From NCBI GenBank assembly GCA_013360875.1, contig JABWAU010000017.1:1-44027 (forward strand): DNA of 44,027 bases. Direction: 5' to 3'. The stretch is from Anaerolineales bacterium. GTDB lineage: Bacteria; Chloroflexota; Anaerolineae; Anaerolineales; Villigracilaceae. Made by a program: the position numbers and the translations under genes. Under the pieces are notes generated by a model. That model did not search any database, was not told the DNA's origin, and was given only the letters and a program-made list of their open reading frames with translations. This document shows positions 24,460 to 32,087 of this stretch, piece after piece; the first letter of the stretch is position 1; every line of letters starts with the position of its first letter.

Positions 24460-25410
24460 ATGACCTTGCTTGACTATGGATTATCCGAAACGAAGACTCT
24501 CTCATTGGATGGACTCGCGGCTCACGTCGGGAACACGCCTCTTCTCCCGCTTCGCCGCGTGACCTCAAACCTGCCTCCGCGCGTCCGGGTCTTTGCCAAA
24601 GCCGAATGGTTCAACCCGGGCGGTTCCGTCAAGGACAGACCCGCGCTCAACATCATCCAGTCTGCGCTGGCGAACGGCGATCTTGGAAACGGCAAGCGCC
24701 TGCTCGATTCCACCTCCGGCAACATGGGCATCTCCTACGCCACCTTTGGCGCGGCGCTGGGAATCCCGGTCACCTTGACGATCCCTGCCAGCGCCAGCCC
24801 GGAGCGCATGACGATCCTCAAAGCGCTCGGCGCGGAGATCGTCCTCACCGATCCCACCGAAGGCTCGGACGGGGCGATCCTCGCGGCGCGTGAGTTGGCG
24901 CAGCAAGAGCCTGATTTGTATTGGTACGCAAATCAATACAACAACCCGGCAAACTGGGAGGCGCATTACAAATCCACGGGACCGGAGATTGCCTCACAAA
25001 CCAATGGCGAGGTGACCCATTTCGTCGCGGGGCTTGGCACCTCGGGCACGTTGATGGGTACCGGCAAATACCTGCGTGAGCAACTGCCGGATGTGAAGAT
25101 CGTCGCCTTCCAGCCGGATGCCGCCTTCCACGGGCTGGAGGGACTCAAGCACATGCCGACCGCCATCAAGCCTGGCATCTACGATCCTTCATTTGCTGAT
25201 GAAACCCTCGAAGTGCGAACAGAGGAGGCGCATGATATGGTGCTGCGCCTGGCGCGCGAGGAGGGCTTGTTCGTGGGGATCTCCTCCGGCGCGGCGGCAG
25301 TTGCCGCTCTACGTGTTGCCAAAAGATTGGACGCAGGCGTTGTCGTGACGGTCTTCCCGGATGCCGGGTACAAATATTTGAGCGACAAATCGTTGTGGGA
25401 GGGAAAATGA
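24460..25410 (+). CDS. cysM: PLP-dependent cysteine synthase, CysM-like (O-phosphoserine type likely)
   Basis: A 316-residue fold-type II PLP enzyme. Lys58 in NPGGSVKDR binds PLP, STSGNMGIS (84-92) contacts substrate carboxylate, and GLGTSGTLMG (191-200) is the phosphate loop. The context (CysO-like carrier, JAMM peptidase, MoeB-rhodanese) is that of the mycobacterial CysM pathway, in which O-phosphoserine accepts sulfur from a carrier thiocarboxylate. Lys230 in GLKHM aligns with the region holding the phosphate-binding Arg of mycobacterial CysM, so a basic residue is kept. The 3' end overlaps the peptidase start by four bases. Use of O-acetylserine with free sulfide cannot be excluded. Confidence 0.88.
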   Translation: MTLLDYGLSETKTLSLDGLAAHVGNTPLLPLRRVTSNLPPRVRVFAKAEWFNPGGSVKDRPALNIIQSALANGDLGNGKRLLDSTSGNMGISYATFGAALGIPVTLTIPASASPERMTILKALGAEIVLTDPTEGSDGAILAARELAQQEPDLYWYANQYNNPANWEAHYKSTGPEIASQTNGEVTHFVAGLGTSGTLMGTGKYLREQLPDVKIVAFQPDAAFHGLEGLKHMPTAIKPGIYDPSFADETLEVRTEEAHDMVLRLAREEGLFVGISSGAAAVAALRVAKRLDAGVVVTVFPDAGYKYLSDKSLWEGK

Positions 25411-25838
25411 TCCTGAATATTCCCGAGGACTTGATCGCCCGGATTCATTCGCATGGAGAGGAGGCTTATCCGGAGGAGGGCGCTGGTTTCCTACTTGGCG
25501 CGTACTCGGAGAACGGGACGCGCGAGGTCGAGTCCATTCTTCCGCTTTCCAATTCGCGGGAGGAGGAGGCGCGTCACAACCGGTATTTGATCGCGGCTGA
25601 GGATTACGTCAAAGCCGAGGAAACGGCGGACAGCCTCGGGTTGAGTCTGATCGGCGTCTTCCATTCGCATCCGGATCATCCGAACGAGCCGTCCGAATTC
25701 GACCGCGAATGGGCGCAGCCGTTTTTCTCCTACGTCATCACGAGCGTGCGTTCGGGTAAAGCCATGGAAAGCCGTTCGTGGAGATTGACCGAGGACCGTT
25801 CGAAATTCGAGGAAGAAGAGATAAAACTCAACGCGTAA
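25407..25838 (+). CDS. mec: JAMM/MPN+ metallopeptidase, Mec-like (releases cysteine from carrier)
   Basis: A 143-residue zinc isopeptidase-like protein. The ATG overlaps the cysM stop (ATGA). The JAMM signature HSHPDHPNEPSEFD begins at residue 86: His86, His88 and Asp99 bind zinc and Ser96 is conserved. The catalytic glutamate is in YPEEGAG (Glu23 or Glu24). In the mycobacterial system the equivalent Mec cleaves cysteine from the C-terminal glycine of the carrier after CysM has joined them. Position directly after cysM supports the same role. Its TAA stop lies inside the first unit of an 18-base tandem repeat. Confidence 0.9.
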   Translation: MILNIPEDLIARIHSHGEEAYPEEGAGFLLGAYSENGTREVESILPLSNSREEEARHNRYLIAAEDYVKAEETADSLGLSLIGVFHSHPDHPNEPSEFDREWAQPFFSYVITSVRSGKAMESRSWRLTEDRSKFEEEEIKLNA

Positions 25839-25942
25839 TTGGTGTTCTCTGTGTAATCGGCGTTCTCTGCGTAATTGGCGTCCTCTGCGTAATCGGCTTT
25901 CTTTGCGTAATCGGCGTCCTCTGCGTAATCGGCGTTCTCTAA
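25835..25942 (+). repeat. 18-bp tandem repeat, six copies
   Basis: Six perfect-length units of consensus GTAATCGGCGTYCTCTGC, starting with the stop codon of the peptidase gene and each carrying TAA in that same frame. A short hairpin GTGCGC/GCGCAC follows at about 25951-25970. Single related sequences occur near 24440-24455 (inverse orientation, upstream of cysM) and about 8832-8845. Confidence 0.95.
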
Positions 25943-25996
25943 CGCCAGTGCGCGCAAGAGAGCGCACACTACGCAAAACGCTTGTAGGATAGAAAC

Positions 25997-26488
25997 ATGA
26001 CATCTCAAACCTTGCAAAAAGTGGATCACTCTGCTTTGAAGACAAATCAAATCATGATCATCGCGCTGAACGTTCTGGCATTCGCGTTGAGCCTGCCTGT
26101 GATCGCGGCGTTCGTCGCACTGGTAATGGGAATCGGTTCCACACTGAAAGTCCCCGGCTTTGGATTTGTGTATCAATCCATTCTCAAGCCGCGCGGTTGG
26201 ATGAAGCCCGATGTGCTGGAGGATAATCCCGAACCGCATCGCTTCGCGCAATTCCTCGGGTTCCTGTTTATGACGGGCGGATCGCTCGCATTGTTTTTCG
26301 GTTCGAGCGTGTTGGGCTGGTCGCTGGTGTGGCTGGTCGTCGCGCTTGCCTCATTGAACGCCTTCGGTGGATTTTGCGTGGGATGCGCGGTGTATTACTG
26401 GCTGGCTCGGCTGCGCCTGCCCGGCTTCTCGAAAGAGCCGCCCGAAGGGACATTCCCCGGCATGAAACCCAAAGCGAGGGACGCATGA
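25997..26488 (+). CDS. DUF4395 membrane protein with Cys pair
   Basis: A 163-residue membrane protein with about four hydrophobic helices. It contains the family's GFCVGCAVYYW motif (Cys127 and Cys130, a CxxC pair at the end of a helix), and NEPxxHRFAQ-like DNPEPHRFAQFLG before the second helix block. DUF4395 genes are often beside thioredoxin genes, and here the next start overlaps its stop by four bases. A role in transmembrane thiol exchange is suggested by the Cys pair and neighbour but is unproven. It follows the repeat array after the peptidase gene. Confidence 0.8.
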   Translation: MTSQTLQKVDHSALKTNQIMIIALNVLAFALSLPVIAAFVALVMGIGSTLKVPGFGFVYQSILKPRGWMKPDVLEDNPEPHRFAQFLGFLFMTGGSLALFFGSSVLGWSLVWLVVALASLNAFGGFCVGCAVYYWLARLRLPGFSKEPPEGTFPGMKPKARDA

Positions 26489-26892
26489 ACGTGGACATCC
26501 TGTTGCGTTTTGGGTACGCCCTCGGTATCATTGTATTGGGCGCGCTTGCCTACTGGCTGGTGAATCAGAGATTGCTGGCGCGGGCGCGGAGCAACGTTCC
26601 TTCCTTGTTCGCTGTTCCGCCTCAGAAGCCGGTGATCGTGTATTTCACCACGCCGGATTGCGTTCCGTGTAAAACGATTCAACGTCCCGCGCTCAGACAA
26701 CTTGCCAGTCTGATGGGCGATAAACTGCAAGTAATCGAAATTGACGCCACCGAACGCCCCGACCTGGCGAAGCAATGGGGCGTGTTGAGCGTCCCGACCA
26801 CGTTCCTGCTGGACGCGCGCGGCGAGGCGCGTTACGTCAACAACGGCGTTGCCCGCGCGGAAAAGTTGATGGAGCAATTGCAGACTTTGTAA
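26485..26892 (+). CDS. Membrane-anchored thioredoxin-like protein
   Basis: A 135-residue protein. Residues 8-26 are an N-terminal membrane helix and the rest is a thioredoxin fold. The active site is CVPC (Cys59, Cys62) in FTTPDCVPCKTIQ, instead of the usual CGPC, and the cis-proline motif is SVPTTFLLDARG. The start overlaps the DUF4395 stop (ATGA). It may reduce disulfides outside the membrane or supply electrons to sulfur transfer in the cluster; the latter is inference from position. Length is that of a minimal anchored thioredoxin. Confidence 0.88.
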   Translation: MNVDILLRFGYALGIIVLGALAYWLVNQRLLARARSNVPSLFAVPPQKPVIVYFTTPDCVPCKTIQRPALRQLASLMGDKLQVIEIDATERPDLAKQWGVLSVPTTFLLDARGEARYVNNGVARAEKLMEQLQTL

Positions 26893-26897
26893 AATCT

Positions 26898-26956
26898 GGA
26901 ATCGGAAAGATTGCTGTCGTTATTCGCAAGAGCAAGCTCCTGCATTCCAAAGTCAT
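26898..26956. repeat. Two TGGAAT/CTTG palindromic elements in opposite orientation
   Basis: The gap between thioredoxin and cysO holds CTGGAATCGG...TTGCTGTCG (26897-26919), a decayed copy. It is followed on the minus strand by CTTTGGAATGCAGGAGCTTG (26956-26937), whose GCAGGAG/CTCTTGC arms enclose a CTTG loop with one mismatch. Confidence 0.55.
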
Positions 26957-26973
26957 TTAGGAGAACAAACTAT

Positions 26974-27246
26974 ATGCCTGTATTACGAATACCCACCCCG
27001 TTACGTGTTTACACCAACGGGCAAAGCGAAGTGACCGTCAATGGCTCGGATATTTCCGAAGTGCTCACGGACCTGACGACCCAATATCCCGCCATCAAGC
27101 CGCACTTGTTCAACGAAGGCGGCGAACTGCGTCCGTTCGTGAATATATTTGTCGGCGAGAACAATATCAAGGATTTGCAGGGGGTAAGTACGGCGATCAG
27201 GGATGGCGAAAAATTGATGTTGATCCCATCCATTGCGGGAGGCTGA
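26974..27246 (+). CDS. cysO: CysO-like sulfur carrier protein
   Basis: A 90-residue ubiquitin-fold carrier. The ATG at 26974 follows AGGAG by 10 bases. It is very like mycobacterial CysO: early IPTPLRVYTNGQ, then TQYPAIKPHLFNEGGELRPF, VNIFVGENNI and the C-terminal IPSIAGG. The terminal Gly-Gly is converted to a thiocarboxylate by the adjacent MoeB-rhodanese protein and donates sulfur to CysM-bound substrate. The activating gene begins 2 bases after its stop. It is the better CysO candidate of the two carriers in the window. Confidence 0.93.
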   Translation: MPVLRIPTPLRVYTNGQSEVTVNGSDISEVLTDLTTQYPAIKPHLFNEGGELRPFVNIFVGENNIKDLQGVSTAIRDGEKLMLIPSIAGG

Positions 27247-27247
27247 T

Positions 27248-28399
27248 ATGTTACCCGAACTCTCACGCGATGAAATCCTGCGTTACTCGCGCCACCTGCT
27301 GATCCCCGAAGTGGGATTGGAAGGTCAGCGCAAACTCAAGAACTCGTCCGCGCTCATCATCGGCACGGGCGGGCTTGGCTCGCCGGTCGCGCTCTATCTT
27401 GCCGCGGCGGGCATCGGCCGCCTCGGGTTGGTGGATTACGATGTGGTGGACGCCTCCAATCTTCAGCGGCAGGTCATTCATGGGACGTCTACGGTTGGAA
27501 AGTTGAAAGTGGAAAGCGCGCGGGACAAACTCGTTGACCTGAATCCCGACATTCAAGTGGATATTTACAACGAGCCCTATACCTCCGAAAACGCGCTGCG
27601 CATCGCGCGTGACCATGACATCATCCTCGACGGGACCGACAACTTCCCGACGCGTTATCTCACCAACGACGTGGCAGTGTTCCTCGGCAAGCCCAACGTG
27701 TACGCCTCGATCTATCGCTTCGATGGGCAGGTGAGCGTGTTCCATGCCAAAGAGGGACCGTGCTATCGCTGTCTCTTCCCCGAGCCGCCCCCGCCGGGAC
27801 TTGTTCCTTCGTGCGCGGAAGGCGGGGTACTTGGCGTTTTGCCCGGCACGATTGGAACAATTCAAGCAACCGAAGCATTGAAGGTTTTGCTTGGTATCGG
27901 CGAGCCGTTGATCGGAAAACTTCTGCTTTACAATGCCCTCGATATGTCGTTTGACTTCGTGAAGTTAAAGAAGAATCCAAACTGCCGCGTGTGCGGACCG
28001 AATGCCGACATCAAGGAGTTGATTGATTACGAGGAATTCTGCGGCGTTCCCAGTCACGATCACGAGGAGGGCTCTGCCGGCGCGGGGTGGGACATCACGG
28101 CAACCGAACTTGCGGAGCGCGTGAAGCACAATCACCTCAAACTGCTGGATGTGCGCGAGCCGCACGAACTCGAAATCTCGGCTCTGCCGAATGCGGTCAA
28201 TATTCCTCTTGGGCAGTTGGCGGCGCGCCTCTCCGAACTGGACTCCGCCGAGGAGATGGTGATCTTCTGCAAATCCGGCAGTCGTTCGGCGCGCGGGCTG
28301 GAACTTCTGGCGAGCGCCGGGTTCAAGAAGGTGAAGAACCTCAAAGGCGGCATCAACGCCTGGGCGAGGGAAGTGGATACGAGTTTGCCGGTGTATTAG
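27248..28399 (+). CDS. moeZ: MoeB/ThiF-type adenylyltransferase fused to rhodanese (MoeZ-like)
   Basis: A 383-residue bifunctional protein. The E1-like domain has GTGGLGSPVA (39-48) for ATP, catalytic-type Cys189 in VPSCAEGGV, and four zinc cysteines (Cys172, Cys175, Cys246, Cys249). The rhodanese domain begins near residue 280 with LLDVREPHE and has active Cys341 in FCKSGSRSARG. It adenylates the carrier's C-terminal Gly and transfers sulfur from the rhodanese persulfide, forming the thiocarboxylate. It is translationally adjacent to cysO. The same enzyme might also serve the carrier at 23802. Confidence 0.94.
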   Translation: MLPELSRDEILRYSRHLLIPEVGLEGQRKLKNSSALIIGTGGLGSPVALYLAAAGIGRLGLVDYDVVDASNLQRQVIHGTSTVGKLKVESARDKLVDLNPDIQVDIYNEPYTSENALRIARDHDIILDGTDNFPTRYLTNDVAVFLGKPNVYASIYRFDGQVSVFHAKEGPCYRCLFPEPPPPGLVPSCAEGGVLGVLPGTIGTIQATEALKVLLGIGEPLIGKLLLYNALDMSFDFVKLKKNPNCRVCGPNADIKELIDYEEFCGVPSHDHEEGSAGAGWDITATELAERVKHNHLKLLDVREPHELEISALPNAVNIPLGQLAARLSELDSAEEMVIFCKSGSRSARGLELLASAGFKKVKNLKGGINAWAREVDTSLPVY

Positions 28400-28404
28400 T
28401 TTCG

Positions 28405-28492
28405 CGCTGAGCGAAGCATGGCGCAGACGAAGCGCGTATTTCGTGACAGTGCGCTTCGTCCGGGTTCAACTCACGGCTCACACCGCTCAGCG
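28405..28492 (+). promoter_or_regulatory. Nested inverted repeats between moeZ and the flavoprotein gene
   Basis: CGCTGAGCG (28405-28413) matches CGCTCAGCG (28484-28492) and, inside, ACGAAGCGC (28427-28435) matches GCGCTTCGT (28451-28459), all perfectly complementary. No T run follows. The outer stem ends two bases before the ribosome binding site of the next gene, so it could influence its translation. Confidence 0.5.
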
Positions 28493-28506
28493 TGAGGAGG
28501 ATATTC

Positions 28507-29643
28507 GTGAAACGTGTCCTAATTCTCGGCGGCGGGTTTGGCGGGATTGCGACCGCCCGCCGCCTCAAACAAAAACTCGCAAATGACGTTGATGTCATCC
28601 TTGTGGATCGCCGCGATTATTTCATGGTCGGGTTCCGCAAGAGTTGGGCGCTGGTCGGCGAGTCCACGCTTGAGGCGGGACAAAAGCCCCTCGAAAGCCT
28701 CAGCAGGATCGGGGTGGATGTGAGGCGGGCGACGATCGAGGCGACTCATCCTCAAGAGAAGTCTGCTCTCGTTGACGGAGAGCGAATCCAGGCTGACGCG
28801 TTGGTCGTCGCTTTGGGCGCGGAGTTGAACACATCCGCCGTGCCGGGCTTCGACGAACATGCCTTCAACGTGTACGACGCAAATGATATTCCGCGCGCGG
28901 CAAAAGCGCTGAGTGATTTTCAGGGCGGGCGACTCGTGATCGGAATTTTCGGCGCGCCGTACAAGTGCCCGCCCGCGCCTTATGAGATGGCGTTGATGAT
29001 CCGCGACAGGTTCAAGGCGCGCGGCGTCAAGGCAAGCATTGAGGCGTTCACGCCGCAACCGATGTCGTTGCCTGTGCTGGGTCAGGCGGGATGCGATTTG
29101 ATCGAAAGCAGGTTAGCCGAAAACGGAATTGATTTTTATCCGAACCATAAAGCGACCGCGATCGAAGCGGGCGAGGTAGTTTTCGCCAATAAAAGAATGC
29201 CGTTCGATCTGTTGCTGGGAGTGCCGCCGCATCGTCCGCCTGCGGTGGTGCGTGAAAGCGGACTGGTCGGCGAATCGGGTTGGGTGGAGGTGAATAAACG
29301 CACTCTTGAAACATCGTTCGCGGACGTGTACGCCATCGGAGATGTGACCCAGATCATGCTGGCGAACGGCAAGCCCCTGCCAAAAGCAGGACTATTCGCC
29401 GAACAGATGGGGGAGACGGTCGCCGAGCGGATCGCGTCGAAGTTTGCAGGCGAGGAACCAGTTGCAACCTTCAAGGGTGAGGGGGGGTGCTATCTCGAAG
29501 TGGGCGGCGGGAAGGCGATGCTTGTGCAGGGAAGATTCCTCGTCGAGCCGGAACCCGAGGTCTCGCTTGCAGAAGCGACCACCGGCTTCATGGACGAAAA
29601 ACGCTCCTTCGAGACGCAGAGGTTGATGGAGTGGTTTGGATAA
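28507..29643 (+). CDS. FAD-dependent oxidoreductase, sulfide dehydrogenase-like (FCSD/SQR family)
   Basis: A 378-residue flavoprotein. The GTG start at 28507 follows GAGGAGG by six bases and begins directly at VLILGGGFGG, the FAD fold. Cys154 in GAPYKCPPAPYE and Cys328 in GGCYLEVG match, in spacing and context, the redox cysteine pair of flavocytochrome c sulfide dehydrogenase and sulfide:quinone reductase. The second nucleotide block YAIGDV is at 275-280. It follows the cysteine cluster, so oxidation of sulfide or a persulfide is a reasonable role, but quinone or cytochrome partners are not visible. A general NADH dehydrogenase-like function is the alternative. Confidence 0.82.
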   Translation: MKRVLILGGGFGGIATARRLKQKLANDVDVILVDRRDYFMVGFRKSWALVGESTLEAGQKPLESLSRIGVDVRRATIEATHPQEKSALVDGERIQADALVVALGAELNTSAVPGFDEHAFNVYDANDIPRAAKALSDFQGGRLVIGIFGAPYKCPPAPYEMALMIRDRFKARGVKASIEAFTPQPMSLPVLGQAGCDLIESRLAENGIDFYPNHKATAIEAGEVVFANKRMPFDLLLGVPPHRPPAVVRESGLVGESGWVEVNKRTLETSFADVYAIGDVTQIMLANGKPLPKAGLFAEQMGETVAERIASKFAGEEPVATFKGEGGCYLEVGGGKAMLVQGRFLVEPEPEVSLAEATTGFMDEKRSFETQRLMEWFG

Positions 29644-29718
29644 ACGCGGGAATTTTGTAACAAAAAACTATCCATTTCGTCCTATTAGTGGTAGTCCAAT
29701 CTCTTTATCCCAGAAAGG

Positions 29719-29771
29719 CAGGGGTTTTCCAGGTTCAGACTTGTGATTTATTGGATTTCAGGAGTTTTCCA
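29719..29771 (+). repeat. Direct repeat upstream of the histidine kinase promoter
   Basis: CAGGGGTTTTCCA (29719-29731) and CAGGAGTTTTCCA (29759-29771) agree in 12 of 13 bases and are 40 bases apart, about four helical turns. They lie 50-110 bases upstream of the TATAAT at 29822-29827, a position suited to an activator. Confidence 0.5.
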
Positions 29772-29821
29772 AAAGGCTCCGATTCCTGACGAAAAGTCGC
29801 GTATGTTGCGCCAATAAGATG

Positions 29822-29827
29822 TATAAT
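29822..29827 (+). promoter_or_regulatory. -10 box before the histidine kinase gene
   Basis: A perfect TATAAT at 29822-29827; the -35 region is weak, which fits a promoter needing an activator. Start of transcription would be near 29834. The rest of the 29644-29899 gap shows only the direct repeat. Confidence 0.5.
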
Positions 29828-29899
29828 GAATCTTGAAAGTTGAGCGGAAAATTTTATTTCGGGAGCGGAGTCTTACGTTTCATCCATGGGACATGGCAC

Positions 29900-31270
29900 A
29901 TGAAATCGTTTGGGAAAAGATTGGGTTCGTATATAAAATCACTGGCTGAACCGCTTACAAAATGGCGCTGGGTGATCCTTGCCCTCATCGGTCTATCCCT
30001 GTTATGGGTGGAAATCCTAGAGTTCCAGGAGTTCCAGGTGTTTGGGGAACCCTTTCATTACATTGAGGTGTTCCAGTATGCCGTGCTTCTCGCCGCCACC
30101 GGAATTCTGATCGAATTGTTCGCGCGCTCCAATCGCGCCCACAAGCAAGCAGTAAAGATCCTGGAATATAAACACCGCCTCAGTCTGGAATTGGCGTCGG
30201 ATAAAGATTCGGAATCTCTGATCGGGAAACTGACCAAATTGCCCGCCAGGATCGCGAATGTCGAAGAGACGTACCTGCTTGTCAATGACCCTCTGAGTGG
30301 GAAATTCGAAAGGGTGGGACATTGGATCGCAAATACGCAGGCGCTTCATGCGGGCGTTTGGGATCCAACCCTGACTTGCGCGAGATGCCAGGAAAAGAAC
30401 GTCAATGAAAGGATCATCTTTAACTGTTGCCGCAGCGATGAGGGCTTTCCCTCGAATCGTGTGTATTGTCTGGGATTGCGCGGCGATGACTTTCCCATTA
30501 CCATCCTTAAATTCCGACTTGCGCCCGGCTTGAAACTTTCGGAGGACGAAGAAGAGGTTTTCGAAAACATCGGGGATGAGATCATTGTGGCAATTCGGGC
30601 GAACCGGGATCGCGAAAGACTGGCTGAAATGCAATCCGCCCAGGTGGCAATGGCGGAACGCCGCGCCATTTCCAGTTTTGTCCACGATCAACTGGGTCAG
30701 AATCTCGGCTATTTGCAATTGAAACTGGATCAACTCGGCTCTGATGAAAAGATCAGAAGCATGAAAAACGTCTGGGTGGAAATGCAACGGTTGCGGGAAA
30801 TCGCCAACGAGTCTTATGAGATCGTGCGCGACATTCTCAGGAAGATACAACCCGAGACCAGCCCACACCTCACCAACCTTTTGCAGGAACATGCCAGGTC
30901 TATCTCCCGCAGGGCGAATTTTGCGCTCGATTTCAAATCTGTGGGCAAGCCTGTCCCCTTGACCCCCAGCGCCCAACAATTGATCTTTTTCACCTTTCGT
31001 GAGATCCTCAGCAACGTGGAAAAACACGCGAACGCAAGCAAGTTGGACGTGCTTGTCGTTTGGAACGATGGCATTCTCGACATCACGGTGGCGGACGACG
31101 GCGGGGGATTCGATACCAACGCGGTTCCCCAGGATGATCATTTCGGGTTGACGATCATGCAGGAGAGGGTTGCCAATGTAGGGGGAAAGTTCCTGGTCAC
31201 ATCATCCACCGACTCTGGCACGGTTGTTTCGATAAGCGTGCCGCTTGAGTCCATCATGGTGAAGACATGA
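29900..31270 (+). CDS. Sensor histidine kinase, HisKA_3 type with Cys-rich GAF-like sensor
   Basis: A 456-residue kinase from the ATG at 29900 (a TTG at 29840 would lie almost at the transcription start). Two membrane segments (about 23-37 and 58-74) are followed by a coiled-coil and a GAF-like domain (100-235). This domain contains Cys160, Cys163 (TCARC), Cys176, Cys177 (FNCC) and Cys190, suggesting a metal or redox site. The phosphoacceptor is His262 in FVHDQLGQNL (HisKA_3 motif). The ATPase region has REILSNVEKHANAS, VADDGGGFD and GLTIMQERV. It overlaps the response regulator gene by four bases, so they form a two-component pair of the NarX/LiaS type. Confidence 0.9.
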   Translation: MKSFGKRLGSYIKSLAEPLTKWRWVILALIGLSLLWVEILEFQEFQVFGEPFHYIEVFQYAVLLAATGILIELFARSNRAHKQAVKILEYKHRLSLELASDKDSESLIGKLTKLPARIANVEETYLLVNDPLSGKFERVGHWIANTQALHAGVWDPTLTCARCQEKNVNERIIFNCCRSDEGFPSNRVYCLGLRGDDFPITILKFRLAPGLKLSEDEEEVFENIGDEIIVAIRANRDRERLAEMQSAQVAMAERRAISSFVHDQLGQNLGYLQLKLDQLGSDEKIRSMKNVWVEMQRLREIANESYEIVRDILRKIQPETSPHLTNLLQEHARSISRRANFALDFKSVGKPVPLTPSAQQLIFFTFREILSNVEKHANASKLDVLVVWNDGILDITVADDGGGFDTNAVPQDDHFGLTIMQERVANVGGKFLVTSSTDSGTVVSISVPLESIMVKT

Positions 31271-31950
31271 ACAATCAGGAAATGCCTCCCCGAAAAGTGC
31301 TGATTATCGAAGACCATGTCCTATTTCGCGATGGATTGATCAGCCTGTTCCACTCCACCACAGATTTCCAGGTCGTGGACCAGGCTGGCACGATCAGGGA
31401 AGGCGTTGAAAAAGCCTTTTACCACAAGCCTGACGTGATCCTGATGGATTTTTCCCTGCCCGACGGAACGGGATTGGACGCAACCAGGGCGATCCTGGCG
31501 GAATTGCCCGAATGCAAGATCGTCTTTCTCACGGTTTTCGAAACGGACGAAAATCTGATGGAAGCCATCCGCCTCGGCGCGAAGGGATATTTGCTTAAAA
31601 ATATTTCCGGTTCCTCTCTGCTGGCAAGCCTTCGCGCTCTCGACCAGGGGGAGGTCGCCATGTCGCGCAAAATGATGAGCCGGGTGATGGAATTTTCGCG
31701 CTCCGGCGCCCTCCCTCCAGCCAGCGACGCGCTCTCCCGACTCAGCCCCCGCGAAATCGAAATCCTTTACGAATTGCAAAACGGAGCGTCGAACCTGGAG
31801 ATTGCCAGCCGCTTATTCCTTTCCGAAAACACTGTGAAGCATCACATCCATAGCATCCTGGATAAACTGGGGGTGAAGAACCGCCATCAGGCGGGCGTGC
31901 TTGCAAGACAATTGGGATTGAAGAACGGAAGGTCCGGGACCGGCAAATAA
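31267..31950 (+). CDS. NarL/LuxR-family response regulator
   Basis: A 227-residue regulator. The receiver domain has acidic Glu15-Asp16, phosphoacceptor Asp61 in ILMDFSLPDG, Thr89 and Lys111. The C-terminal LuxR-type helix-turn-helix spans about 155-215 with LSPREIEILYELQNG, EIASRLFLSENTVKHHI and ILDKLGVKNR. Start overlaps the kinase stop. It should bind DNA when phosphorylated; likely targets are its own region and the secreted-protein genes downstream, by position only. Confidence 0.95.
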   Translation: MNNQEMPPRKVLIIEDHVLFRDGLISLFHSTTDFQVVDQAGTIREGVEKAFYHKPDVILMDFSLPDGTGLDATRAILAELPECKIVFLTVFETDENLMEAIRLGAKGYLLKNISGSSLLASLRALDQGEVAMSRKMMSRVMEFSRSGALPPASDALSRLSPREIEILYELQNGASNLEIASRLFLSENTVKHHIHSILDKLGVKNRHQAGVLARQLGLKNGRSGTGK

Positions 31951-32087
31951 CGCATCTGTTGCATCGTTACGCGGGGATTAACCCCCGGCGGTTAATCCAT
32001 CCAGGAAAGGATCGTCCAAAAGATGATCCTTTTTTGATTCCAAATTTCGACAAAGGGCAATGGACATACGCAATCCGGGAGAGTATC

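Noticed and set aside
25835-25942. CRISPR array
   Set aside because: The units are contiguous 18-mers with no spacers and no cas genes nearby.
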